A stretch of DNA of 36,966 nucleotides. Origin: JANMCE01 sp031410595. GTDB lineage: Bacteria; Actinomycetota; Acidimicrobiia; Acidimicrobiales; Ilumatobacteraceae. Where the stretch lies: contig JANNZM010000097.1 of NCBI GenBank assembly GCA_031410595.1, positions 1 through 36,966 on the forward strand, given 5' to 3'. Both the position numbers and the translations under genes were made by a program. How positions within the stretch are numbered: position 1 is the first letter of the stretch; every line of letters starts with the position of its first letter. The notes below the pieces were generated by a model, which saw only the letters and a list, made by a program, of their open reading frames with translations, was not told where the DNA came from and did not search any database. Shown here in pieces: positions 15,929 through 24,027 of this stretch.

Positions 15929-18382
15929 CTAGGCGACGATATCGCGGGCCCGAAAATCGGCGATAGCTTCCTCGGACATGCCAAGCCGACGAAGGATGAG
16001 GTCGGTCTGCTCCCCCGCCAGTACGGCTGGCAACGCTTGGGTGGCCGAGCGCGAATAGCGGATGTAGGGCGCTAGCCGTGGGTGCTCGTCCAGAGTCGGA
16101 TGCACGACGTCGGCGACATATCCGCTGGCGCGACCATAGGCCGGGTCAAACAGGAAGTCCTCGATCGAGGTGTTGTTCACCGCCATACAACCCACACCCT
16201 GGGGCAACAGCTCGTCTTCCCACGCCTGTGCCGATTTGGTCACAAACAGCGCCGACAGCTCGGTGATAAGCGCCTTGGGGTGACGAGCCCGAACGGCTGG
16301 GTCACTGTGCTTGGCTCGCAGGTCCGCATAGGGCGACAACGCCGTCGCGAGCCGGGCAAAGTCGACCTCGGCCGGCGCGGCCAGGAAGACATAGGTACCA
16401 TCGGCTGCGTCGTAGACACGGTAGAGCGAGCCGAGACCGCGCAGGTCGGCTTCCGGCGCCGGTTCGTGGGGCGCGCCCGGGTACGTCACACACTGGGCCG
16501 ACATGGCGTGCCCGCCGGTGTTGAGCATGGAGGAGAACAGTTCCTGGCCAACCGCTCCCCTGGCTCGTGCGACCAAGCCGAACAAAATGGCACTGGCGAC
16601 GCCGAGCGCTGCGAACCCGTCGGCCTGAGCGTTGGCCATGGCGCTGGCGGCGGAAAGACGCCGAGCGCCGTCCTGTATCTCATCCATCGTCAGGTCGGCG
16701 CTTTCAGCGACGGTGACCCCAACGTTGGCGAACGGGATGCCGCTGGCCGCGCCGATACTGGGCGCGTACGCTGGCTTCTTGCCGTACGGACCATCGACGC
16801 CATAGCCCGGAGCGTTCACGTAGATGACGTTCGGGTTGCTCATTCGAACTGCCGCGTAATCGAGGCCGAGTTTGCTCATCGCACCGGCTCGGTAACCCTG
16901 GATGACGACGTCCGCAGTCGATGCCAACTGCTGCACGAGCGCCCGGCCTTCATCGGTAGCGAGGTCAACGGCGATGCTTTCCTTGCCCTGCATCACCTTG
17001 AACCCGCCCGATTCGGGGAAGGGCAGAATACGACGAATCATGTCGCCGACAAGCGGCTCAACCTTGATGACCCTCGCACCGAGATCGGTCAACATCGTCG
17101 TGCCATGCGGCCCGGCAAACAACGTCGCCAGCTCCAAAATCGTCACGCCCGCCAACGGCAAGCCCGTACCACCGGGAGCAGCAGCCGACGAAGCCGAGAC
17201 CGCTGCTGGAGCCGACGTCGCTGCGGCAGCGAGCGCGAGGATCTCGGAGCGGTGTTGGTCGAGAGTGGGTGCACTGCGGGTCAGGTCAGCGGGTGTGCTC
17301 GCCGCCTTCACGATGGCAGCGGGTTGACGTACGACGCCTCGCTCGATGTCATTGATCTCGACGACGAACCCGTCATGGGCCAACTGCGGGTGATCGAGCG
17401 CTCCCGGGCCTTGGCGGAACTGTTCGGCGAACACATTGGGATCTGCGTCGAACACGTCCTGCCACTCGGCCAGCGTCTTCTCACGGGAGGCTTCGAGCAT
17501 CTTGGTCCACAGTTCCATGCGCTTGTCGGCGTCGCCATCGAAGAGGGGCAGGCCCTTCCAGTTCTCATCGGTGAACATCCACGACAGGCCGAGCGACCTC
17601 ATGTGAGCGGCAAACAGGTGAGGGGCAACCGCGGCGAACTGCAGCCAGTGACCATCCTTGGTAAGACAGACCAGCAACATGAATGTGAGTGGGCTGGCCG
17701 GGCGCCCCTGGTCGTCGTAGGGATTGGATTTGGTGAACGCGTCGGGCCACCGGTCAGCGATGAGATGCTCAAACCATGCCCACGTGTCGAGGGTGGTGAA
17801 CGCCTGCAGCAGGTTCGTTTCGACCCATTGGCCGAGCCCGCTTGATTCTCGTTCATAGAGGGCGGCCAAGATCCCATGGATCGCCACCTGGCTGGCCGCA
17901 AACGACGCGAACGGAACGTTCACAAACGGCGGCTCAGAGAACGGGCTCATCCGCCGGAACGTTCGGAACGCGCCCACTTTGGCATGCACGAGACCCTGAT
18001 AGCCGGGGGCATCGGCGTACGGGCCTTGGCGCCCGAATCCGGTGATAGAGGTGTAGATGAGCCGCGGATTCAGCTTGCTCAGTTCGGCATAGCCGAGACC
18101 CAACGCGTCCATCGCTCCCGGATGCTGTGTTTCGATGAGCACGTCGGCGGTCGTTGCGAGGTTGCGGAAGATCTGACGGTCGGCTTCATCGGCCTTGTTC
18201 AGCACGATGGAGCGTTTCCCACGAGCCCAGAACGGGTAGGCCGCGTGATGGCGGATGACGGCACCGCCCGCCGATTCGATCTGGATGACGTCCGCACCGA
18301 AATCGGCGAACAATTGGCTCACCTGCGCGCCCACCCGATTGGGCGATACATCAATAACTCGAAGCCCCGCGAACGGACCCAT
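15929..18382 (-). CDS. tandem CaiB/BaiF family III CoA-transferase (two fused domains)
   Basis: An 817-residue protein made of two full family III CoA-transferase repeats: about 1-395 (MGPFAGLRVIDV start, GFGRQGPYADAPGYQ) and about 425-817 (LPLAGVTILELATLFAGPHG start, GYGVDGPYGKKPAY), joined by an Ala/Ser/Pro-rich linker. Such enzymes move CoA between acids through an aspartyl-CoA intermediate. In the second repeat an aspartate is found where the catalytic one is expected (ADGFAALGVASAIL); the aligned place in the first repeat is Ser160 (FASFAASQVAIHGIL), so the first repeat may be structural or substrate-binding (aligned by eye). The ATG at 18382 has GGGGGG just upstream. It is the first gene of the operon with tetR and the phosphoesterase. 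Confidence 0.9.
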   Translation of the reverse strand: MGPFAGLRVIDVSPNRVGAQVSQLFADFGADVIQIESAGGAVIRHHAAYPFWARGKRSIVLNKADEADRQIFRNLATTADVLIETQHPGAMDALGLGYAELSKLNPRLIYTSITGFGRQGPYADAPGYQGLVHAKVGAFRTFRRMSPFSEPPFVNVPFASFAASQVAIHGILAALYERESSGLGQWVETNLLQAFTTLDTWAWFEHLIADRWPDAFTKSNPYDDQGRPASPLTFMLLVCLTKDGHWLQFAAVAPHLFAAHMRSLGLSWMFTDENWKGLPLFDGDADKRMELWTKMLEASREKTLAEWQDVFDADPNVFAEQFRQGPGALDHPQLAHDGFVVEINDIERGVVRQPAAIVKAASTPADLTRSAPTLDQHRSEILALAAAATSAPAAVSASSAAAPGGTGLPLAGVTILELATLFAGPHGTTMLTDLGARVIKVEPLVGDMIRRILPFPESGGFKVMQGKESIAVDLATDEGRALVQQLASTADVVIQGYRAGAMSKLGLDYAAVRMSNPNVIYVNAPGYGVDGPYGKKPAYAPSIGAASGIPFANVGVTVAESADLTMDEIQDGARRLSAASAMANAQADGFAALGVASAILFGLVARARGAVGQELFSSMLNTGGHAMSAQCVTYPGAPHEPAPEADLRGLGSLYRVYDAADGTYVFLAAPAEVDFARLATALSPYADLRAKHSDPAVRARHPKALITELSALFVTKSAQAWEDELLPQGVGCMAVNNTSIEDFLFDPAYGRASGYVADVVHPTLDEHPRLAPYIRYSRSATQALPAVLAGEQTDLILRRLGMSEEAIADFRARDIVA

Positions 18383-18424
18383 CCGACCCCCCTGATTTTC
18401 CGTCGAGCGATAGTCAGCGCCAAA

Positions 18425-18441
18425 CGGAAACGTCATTTTCA
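18425..18441 (-). promoter_or_regulatory. palindromic operator candidate, copy B
   Basis: CGGAAACGTCATTTTCA, the degenerate partner of the 14641 site (16 of 20 positions alike when CTT flanks are included). It lies about 43 bases before the CoA-transferase ATG, where a repressor could block transcription of the operon that encodes the TetR protein. Confidence 0.45.
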
Positions 18442-18570
18442 CTTTACTGTAGCCGACAACCGAATCCACTCGGCCGGAGCCTTCCTGAACGGATATCCGT
18501 CGATGCTCCGCATGGCGCGCCGACCGACCGGGCCGTCATGGCTTCGTGGCAACCGGGTTAGTGCATTAAC

Positions 18571-18586
18571 TTGACGTTAATGTCAA
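18571..18586 (+). promoter_or_regulatory. operator candidate 1, TTGAC-N6-GTCAA
   Basis: TTGACGTTAATGTCAA, perfect 5-6-5 palindrome. It overlaps the ATG (18580) of the MFS gene. TAACTT (18567-18572) could be the -10 hexamer, placing transcription start at about the ATG. Confidence 0.65.
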
Positions 18587-19791
18587 CTGACGGCGCCCCC
18601 CGCCTGCTCAGCCGGGAGTTCCTTACGCTCGGCCTGGCTACCATGCTCTTCTTCGGGTCAATGGGTGCGGTGAACCCGATCCTGCCGAAGTTCGTCGTGG
18701 ATGAATTGCACGGAAGCACAACGGTCGTCGGTCTCGTCCTCGGGTCGTTTGCCGTCGCTTCACTGTCGTTACGAAGCGTGTTCGGGCGACTAGCCGGGCG
18801 ACGCGGTGCGCGCCTGTTGATGATGATCGGCGCGGTGCTCGGCGCCCTCGGTATGGCCACCTTCTCCGTCACGTCGAGCGTACCCGTGGCCATACTCGGA
18901 CGGTTGCTGCACGGCGGCGCAATGGCTGCGATCATGACCGGTTCAACGGTGCTCGCCATCGATCTGGCACCGGTCGAACGAAGGGGCGAGGCGGCCAGTT
19001 ACATCCTGGTGTCGTTCCACTTCGGCCTCGGGCTCGGGCCGCTCTTCGGCGAATTCGTCATGGGCCGCTCGTCGTATCACGGGGTTTTTCTCGCCCTGGC
19101 CGGGCTCATCGTTGCCAGCGGTGCAGTCGCCGCGCTGCTTCCCCACCGACCCGGGCATCCCGATGCGCCAGCCTCGCCTTGGGTGCACCGCCAAGGAGTC
19201 ACTCCGGGCATCATTGCCGCGTTCGGCATCGTTCCCTTCGTTGCCATGAGCACCTTCGTTCCCCTCTACGGTCGGCAGATCCATCTCAACTCGGTCGGGC
19301 CGGTGTTCGTGGTGGCTTCGATCAGCATCGCGTTCGCCCGTATCGCATTCGGCCGAGTACCCGACCGCCTCGGCCCTATCCGCAGTACGACCATTGCGTT
19401 GTCGTTGTCGGCGGCCGGCGCGGTGGTGCTGGCTGGTTGGGCTACCCCGATGGGTGTGTTTGTTGCTGCGGCGGTGCTCGCTGGCGGTATGGCGCTGCAG
19501 ACCCCATCGCTGATTCCCGCTGCCGTCGTGAATGTTGCACCACACGAGCGGGCGTCTGCCATGGCGACGTTCACCATGTTCAGCGATCTGTCCGTCGCTC
19601 TTACCGGACCCGTTCTCGGCCTCATTGCGGCGCGGGCGAACTACCGGACGACGTTCTTCACCGCCGGCCTCTGCGCGCTCGGTGGACTGGTCGTACTGCA
19701 CACCTACCTGGCACCAAACTACCGACCCGGCGCAGCCGACCGCTCGACGACAGGCCTCGCCGACCTCGCGACCGGCGTCGGAGAAATGTAG
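18580..19791 (+). CDS. major facilitator superfamily transporter
   Basis: A 403-residue membrane protein with about twelve hydrophobic segments in two halves. The MFS loop 2-3 signature is visible as FGRLAGRRGARLL (about 68-80) and its echo in the second half as FGRVPDRLGPIRST. Drug-efflux and aromatic or acid uptake MFS proteins both look like this, so substrate and direction are open; the setting suggests movement of the pathway substrate or a toxic product. ATG at 18580 is preferred to the TTG at 18571. There is no ribosome site, and the start lies in a palindrome behind a possible -10 box, so the message may be leaderless. It is divergent from the CoA-transferase operon. Confidence 0.88.
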   Translation: MSTDGAPRLLSREFLTLGLATMLFFGSMGAVNPILPKFVVDELHGSTTVVGLVLGSFAVASLSLRSVFGRLAGRRGARLLMMIGAVLGALGMATFSVTSSVPVAILGRLLHGGAMAAIMTGSTVLAIDLAPVERRGEAASYILVSFHFGLGLGPLFGEFVMGRSSYHGVFLALAGLIVASGAVAALLPHRPGHPDAPASPWVHRQGVTPGIIAAFGIVPFVAMSTFVPLYGRQIHLNSVGPVFVVASISIAFARIAFGRVPDRLGPIRSTTIALSLSAAGAVVLAGWATPMGVFVAAAVLAGGMALQTPSLIPAAVVNVAPHERASAMATFTMFSDLSVALTGPVLGLIAARANYRTTFFTAGLCALGGLVVLHTYLAPNYRPGAADRSTTGLADLATGVGEM

Positions 19792-19816
19792 GCGAGTGTC
19801 CGTCGCCGGTCGTCAC

Positions 19817-19832
19817 TTGACGATTGTGTCAG
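19817..19832 (+). promoter_or_regulatory. operator candidate 2, TTGAC-N6-GTCAG
   Basis: TTGACGATTGTGTCAG in the gap between the MFS and NTF2-like genes. It is followed at once by GATAGGGT, in which TAGGGT (19834-19839) is a possible -10. The stretch is nearly identical to operator 4 read on the minus strand. Confidence 0.65.
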
Positions 19833-19874
19833 ATAGGGTCCGGACGGGAATCAGCAGGCCGCGGGGTTCACAGA

Positions 19875-20471
19875 ATGGGGTCAGCAATGGACAGTTTTCC
19901 TCGGGTAGAGGTTGAAGCAGCGTTTCAGCACTACTTCATGGTCGGACCGGTGATGGAGGACTGGATTGGCTGGTCAAAGCTCTTCACCGACGATGCCGTG
20001 TACTTCGATCACTTCTACGGGCGATTCCACGGGCCCAAGGAAATCGAGCTGTTCCTCGAGTCGACGATGATGTTTGGCCGGCACTGTTACACCTCACTGG
20101 TTTGGTACAACATCGGGGGCAATCGCATCGTGTGGAAGGGCATGAATACCGCCGACCATCCCGACCCGACGCAGCCACCATTCGTGTTCCCTTCGCTGCA
20201 GATCATCCAGTACGCCGGCGACGGCAAATGGTCATCGGAAGAAGACTGGTGGATCCAGTCCGAAATGAAGACCTACGCCAAGGGTTACTGGAAGGCATGC
20301 CAGGCCATTGACCCGCACTACGCCGACAAGATGTCCCGCGAGCATTGGGGCGATATCGAGTGGGCCCGCCCGCCTGTCGGCCACGTCGCCCGACCCTCGT
20401 GGTGGGGACGCGAGGAAGAGATTCCTGTCATCCGCCGCATCGAGGACATGACCTTCGGCGTTCGCGTCTAG
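19875..20471 (+). CDS. SnoaL/NTF2-like protein
   Basis: About 198 residues; the ATG at 19887 would give 194. The first half (RVEVEAAFQHYFMVGPVMED, DWIGWSKLFTDDAVYFDHFYGRFHGP) is a typical NTF2-like cone with the 'F.ddA.y....gr..G' pattern. The C-terminal quarter is long and rich in Trp and charged residues (EHWGDIEWARPPVGHVARP...). Such folds act as small isomerases, cyclases, dehydratases or binding proteins for polyketides and steroids; no function can be fixed here. It has its own promoter region with operator 2. Its stop overlaps the stop of the opposite DUF2889 gene in a CTAG tetranucleotide (20468-20471), so the two genes share no terminator space. Confidence 0.75.
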   Translation: MGSAMDSFPRVEVEAAFQHYFMVGPVMEDWIGWSKLFTDDAVYFDHFYGRFHGPKEIELFLESTMMFGRHCYTSLVWYNIGGNRIVWKGMNTADHPDPTQPPFVFPSLQIIQYAGDGKWSSEEDWWIQSEMKTYAKGYWKACQAIDPHYADKMSREHWGDIEWARPPVGHVARPSWWGREEEIPVIRRIEDMTFGVRV

Positions 20472-21490
20472 CGCGTGGCGAGGGCGGCGTCGAGCTGCGC
20501 GAGCAGGATCGGGACTTCAGCCAGGGCCCGCAGGGCGTCATTGAGGTGAGTGCAGCCTTCGGTGCGGGCGAGGCGTTGCAAAACAGTCCTGCGCAACTCA
20601 CCGAGGGGCGTGCCGAGCACGGCGCTGGCAGTGTTAACGGCCGATGGACACTCCCGAAAGGGCAAGATGCGGGCCTCGGGGCTGACCGTCAGCAACGTCA
20701 AGGACTCGGGGTCGGCGGTCGCTCGTAACACATATTCATGAATCGCCACACGACCGTGGTTCGGGTCACCGGCAGAATCCTGGAAGCCGGAGTCGATGAC
20801 GATGGTGCCGTCAACCGGGTCACGCCACACGTCAATACGACGGGCGCGACGCATCGAGGTGGGTGGCAGGTCAGCCAGCTTGTGCCACCCGTCGGGGTCG
20901 GCCTCGTTGACCAGCGACGGCACGACCTGCACCCGGTGGGTGCCTCCGCCAGCGCGCTGCTCGTCGAGCGCTCCCGAGCCGGGGGCGAAGCCGATACAGA
21001 CGCCCTCCATGTCGGGTCGGACCGTCAGACTCGGTCGCCCCATCCACTCATCACGCCAACGGGACCAGGCGAAACCGGCGATGAGGCTGGCACCGGAAAT
21101 GTCGTCCAGCAGCAGGTACAGCGGGGTACCCAGCTCCCGTTCACCGGGCAGGAACTGGTCGAGCGCGCCCCGTAAGTAGCCGCCGCCACGGTGCCCGACG
21201 AGATCACTCAAACCTTTGCGGCCCGGTGACGTGGTGATGTCTTCGATGGTGCGATTGCCACCAATACCAACACTGGTGGTTGCGACGCCCACGACGGTCG
21301 GAGCGTCGCCGACCTCGATCGTGACCGCGTCACGGGCGCTGCCGTCGAGGCGTAGCTGAGTCCCGAAGCCACCGGGCCAGGTCATATCGACGGTGGAGGT
21401 ACGGCGGATGGAATGGCGCGGCCGCAGGGGCGCCGGCCCGACCGGGCCGGCTACCGCCTGCAGCGGGTCACGCTCGATCGGGGCGATCAG
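20468..21490 (-). CDS. DUF2889-family protein, apparently with a CTG start
   Basis: A 340-residue protein of unknown function when started at CTG 21490; the first ATG in frame (21385) would give 305. The DUF2889 features are an N-terminal RHSIRRTSTVDMTWPGGFG followed by DGSARD, a C-terminal FRECPSAVNTASAVLG and GCTHLNDALRALAEV. The RRTSTVD part, which belongs to the family core, lies before the first ATG, and no ATG, GTG or TTG exists upstream before an in-frame stop. The CTG overlaps the upstream SDR stop as CTGA and has AAGGGA eight bases before it. DUF2889 genes recur beside acyl-CoA genes in actinobacteria and proteobacteria. It is second in the SDR operon. Confidence 0.75.
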   Translation of the reverse strand: MIAPIERDPLQAVAGPVGPAPLRPRHSIRRTSTVDMTWPGGFGTQLRLDGSARDAVTIEVGDAPTVVGVATTSVGIGGNRTIEDITTSPGRKGLSDLVGHRGGGYLRGALDQFLPGERELGTPLYLLLDDISGASLIAGFAWSRWRDEWMGRPSLTVRPDMEGVCIGFAPGSGALDEQRAGGGTHRVQVVPSLVNEADPDGWHKLADLPPTSMRRARRIDVWRDPVDGTIVIDSGFQDSAGDPNHGRVAIHEYVLRATADPESLTLLTVSPEARILPFRECPSAVNTASAVLGTPLGELRRTVLQRLARTEGCTHLNDALRALAEVPILLAQLDAALATR

Positions 21491-22278
21491 TTTTTCGATC
21501 CCTTGGTCCCGAAGCGGATACCGGCGTCAAGACGGATGACCTCACCGTTGAAGTACGGGTTATCGACTATCGCCATGGCCATACGGGCGTACTCGTCGGG
21601 CCGGCCCATGCGCTTGGGGAACGGCACGACCGGACCCCACTCGGCCTCGATGGCCTCGAGCGACTGACCGTACGCCGGGGTAGCAAACACGCCCGGGGCA
21701 ATGGTGCCAACACGGATGCCGACGACCGAAAGGTCACGAGCAGCGGGCAAGGTCATGCCGATGATGCCGCCCTTGGCTGCGCCGTAGGCAACCTGGCCGA
21801 TGGTGCCTTCGAAGCCGGCAATGGACGCGGTGTTGATAATGACGCCACGCTCACCGGTATCTTGCGGCTCGTTCTTGGCCATGGCCGCCGCGGCAAGACG
21901 CAGCACGTTGAAGCTGCCGTTGAGGAAGATCTGCACGACCTTCATGAACTCTTCGAGGGCGAGCGGCGCGCCGTTGCGGTCGAGCGTGCGTCCGCCGCCG
22001 GGGCCACCATGGGTATCGACCGAGACCCGGAGCGGGCCCATCTCCACCGCGGCGGCGATGGCGGCGTTGACGCTGTCCTCGGACAGAACGTCGGTCTTCA
22101 CGAAGTAGGCAACGCCAGGTGTGACCGCATTCAACTCATCAGCCAGAGCCTGGCCGGTCTCTTCCGCCAAATCGGCAATGACGACGCGAGCGCCACCGGA
22201 AACGAGGCGACGAACCGTAGCGGCGCCTAATCCGCCGGCTCCACCGACGGCGAGTGCACTAGAACCTTCGAGCTGCAT
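21487..22278 (-). CDS. short-chain dehydrogenase/reductase (HSD17B10-like 3-hydroxyacyl-CoA dehydrogenase)
   Basis: A 263-residue classical SDR. The cofactor loop is GGAGGLG (12-18), with Asp36 after the second strand pointing to NAD(H). The catalytic residues are Ser152 (NTASIAG), Tyr165 and Lys169 (YGAAK). The overall pattern, including the SIAGFEGTIGQVAYGAAKGGI region and the C-terminal NGEVIRLDAGIR, fits type-10 17-beta-HSD / 3-hydroxy-2-methylbutyryl-CoA dehydrogenases, which oxidise the beta-hydroxyl of an acyl-CoA; exact substrate unknown. ATG at 22278 with GGGAG upstream. It is divergent from the acyl-CoA dehydrogenase gene; operator 3 lies between them. A TAGATT (22317-22312, minus) could be its -10. 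Confidence 0.88.
   Translation of the reverse strand: MQLEGSSALAVGGAGGLGAATVRRLVSGGARVVIADLAEETGQALADELNAVTPGVAYFVKTDVLSEDSVNAAIAAAVEMGPLRVSVDTHGGPGGGRTLDRNGAPLALEEFMKVVQIFLNGSFNVLRLAAAAMAKNEPQDTGERGVIINTASIAGFEGTIGQVAYGAAKGGIIGMTLPAARDLSVVGIRVGTIAPGVFATPAYGQSLEAIEAEWGPVVPFPKRMGRPDEYARMAMAIVDNPYFNGEVIRLDAGIRFGTKGSKN
21499..21504 (-). promoter_or_regulatory. AAGGGA ribosome-binding site before a CTG start
   Basis: Minus-strand AAGGGA inside the last codons of the SDR gene, eight bases before CTG 21490. Its position is what a ribosome site for the DUF2889 gene would need, and it supports the CTG start. Confidence 0.5.
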
Positions 22279-22334
22279 GGTGATCTCCCTGGACTGAACG
22301 CGTGTGTCAGAAATCTAGCCCCGTTGCCCGCCAC

Positions 22335-22350
22335 TTGACGACACCGTCAA
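22335..22350 (+). promoter_or_regulatory. operator candidate 3, TTGAC-N6-GTCAA
   Basis: TTGACGACACCGTCAA, perfect 5-6-5 palindrome in the divergent region between the SDR (-) and acyl-CoA dehydrogenase (+) genes, 20 bases before the latter's ATG. Confidence 0.65.
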
Positions 22351-22370
22351 CTTCAAACCAGCATCACCAG

Positions 22371-23546
22371 ATGGACTTCACCTTCTCGGCCGAGGACGAG
22401 GCATTCCGCCAACACGTGCGCACCTGGCTGGAAGAGCATCTCGTTGGGGAGTTCGCCACGCTCGGCACCGGTTCTGACCTGGGCGAAGGCGACGAATTGG
22501 TCCTCCGTAAGGCCTGGGAGCGCGAGTTGGCCAGCGGTGGCTGGATTGGTATGGGCTGGCCGAAGCACTACGGCGGGCGTGACCTGCCGCTCAGCCAGTT
22601 GATGATTTTCACCGAGGAATACGTACGGGCCGGAGGGCCGCAACGGTGCGGATTCTTCGGCGAGCAGCTGCTCGGCCCGACGATCATGATGTTCGGCACC
22701 GAGGAGCAAAAGCAACGGTTCCTTCCGCCAATTCTGCGGGCCGAGGAGTTTTGGTGCCAGGGTTTCAGCGAACCCGATGCCGGAAGCGACCTGGCCAATA
22801 TCCACACGATGGCCGAGCGTGATGGCGATGAATGGGTGATCAACGGTCAGAAGATTTGGACGAGCCTCGGGCACATTGCCGACTGGATTTTCGTTGTCTG
22901 CCGCACCGACCGGAATGTCACCAAGAAGCACGACGGCATCAGCTTCATCCTGTGCCCGATCGCCCAACCCGGCGTCGAGCTGCGCCCGATCAAACAGATC
23001 ACTGGCACCGCCGAGTTCAACGAAGTGTTCTTCACCGACGCGCGAACCGCCGCCGACCTGGTCGTTGGCCCGGTCGGCAAGGGATGGAACGTCGTGATGG
23101 CCACACTGGGCTTCGAGCGCGGCACCGCCTTCTTGGCCCAGCGGCTGCGCTTCGCCGAGGAATATCGCAGGGTCGCAGCATTCGCTCGTGAGCGTGGTCA
23201 CGGCGATGACCCGGTCATGAGGCAGCGGCTGGCCGATGCCTACATCGGCTTGGAGATCATGCGCTATTCGTCGATGCGCACCATTACCAACCTGGCCAAG
23301 GGCGGCGTGCCCGGCCCCGAATCATCAACGGGCAAACTGTTCTGGTCGGCGTGGCATCAGCGCCTCGGTGAGCTGGAAATGGACCTGATGGGTGCCGATG
23401 GCCAGATCCTCACCGACGGCCTGCTCGGCGATTTCCAATACACCTTCCAGTTCTCCCGCTCGCACACCATCTACGCCGGTTCCTCCCAAATCCAGCGCAA
23501 CATCGTTGGCGAACGAGTACTCGGCCTCCCCCGCGAACCGGGCTGA
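22371..23546 (+). CDS. acyl-CoA dehydrogenase (first copy)
   Basis: A 391-residue flavoprotein that should introduce an alpha,beta double bond into an acyl-CoA. The N-terminal helical domain starts MDFTFSAEDEAF; the FAD/substrate signature FWCQGFSEPDAGSDLANI leads into the beta domain (INGQKIWTS), and the C-terminal domain ends SHTIYAGSSQIQRNIVGER. The glutamate of medium-chain enzymes ('IYEG') is Ala here, whereas a glutamate occurs in TLGFERG, where isovaleryl-type enzymes carry theirs (by eye). Actinobacterial FadE proteins of steroid side-chain pathways often work as hetero-oligomers, so a partner is possible. ATG at 22371. First gene of a three-gene unit with a SnoaL-like and an LLM gene. 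Confidence 0.92.
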   Translation: MDFTFSAEDEAFRQHVRTWLEEHLVGEFATLGTGSDLGEGDELVLRKAWERELASGGWIGMGWPKHYGGRDLPLSQLMIFTEEYVRAGGPQRCGFFGEQLLGPTIMMFGTEEQKQRFLPPILRAEEFWCQGFSEPDAGSDLANIHTMAERDGDEWVINGQKIWTSLGHIADWIFVVCRTDRNVTKKHDGISFILCPIAQPGVELRPIKQITGTAEFNEVFFTDARTAADLVVGPVGKGWNVVMATLGFERGTAFLAQRLRFAEEYRRVAAFARERGHGDDPVMRQRLADAYIGLEIMRYSSMRTITNLAKGGVPGPESSTGKLFWSAWHQRLGELEMDLMGADGQILTDGLLGDFQYTFQFSRSHTIYAGSSQIQRNIVGERVLGLPREPG

Positions 23547-23574
23547 CCCACCACCACCATCCCTTGGAGCACAC

Positions 23575-24027
23575 ATGACGCTTGATGATCTGATCGCCCG
23601 TGAGAGCATCCGAGACCTGGTGTCGCGATATAACGCCAACGGGGATACGGGTCGGTTTGAGCGGGTGTTCGAGTTGTTCGCCGAGCATGCCGTAATGGAA
23701 CTTGGGCCCCCTGGCGAGCCCCCGGAGATCTACAACGGTCGTGAGGCGCTGAAGCAAATCTTCCTGGGCGCGCAGGACCGCATCGGCGAGAACACGAAAT
23801 CCGGTGGCCCAAAATATCTGCGCCATTTCACGGCCACACACCAGATCGACCTGATTGACGCCGATCACGCCACCGGACGCTGCTACTTCCAGGTGCTCAT
23901 GTCCCGAGGCCTCGATCATTGGGGCCGTTACGTCGACCGTTATGTGCGCATTGATGGCCGTTGGTTCTTCGAGCACCGTCGCGTCTATGTGGATGGCCAA
24001 ACTGAAGACAGCTGGTTCACCAAGTGA
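23575..24027 (+). CDS. SnoaL-like (NTF2-fold) protein
   Basis: A 150-residue single-domain protein. TLDDLIARESIRDLVSRYN... and a mid 'FELFAEHAVMEL' are the usual SnoaL_4-type pattern; later strands contain RHFTATHQIDLID and GRYVDRYVRIDGRWFFEHRRV. Relatives include dehydratases and isomerases such as ketosteroid-isomerase-like proteins, but catalytic residues cannot be assigned. ATG at 23575 with GGAG upstream; it lies 28 bases after the dehydrogenase and overlaps the LLM gene by four bases (GTGA), so it is translated together with it. Confidence 0.82.
   Translation: MTLDDLIARESIRDLVSRYNANGDTGRFERVFELFAEHAVMELGPPGEPPEIYNGREALKQIFLGAQDRIGENTKSGGPKYLRHFTATHQIDLIDADHATGRCYFQVLMSRGLDHWGRYVDRYVRIDGRWFFEHRRVYVDGQTEDSWFTK

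Noticed and set aside
16082..17845. A 587-codon open frame antisense to the CoA-transferase gene
   Set aside because: It mirrors the GC-rich codon structure of the real gene, has no domain pattern and is rich in Arg, Gly and His as shadow frames are.
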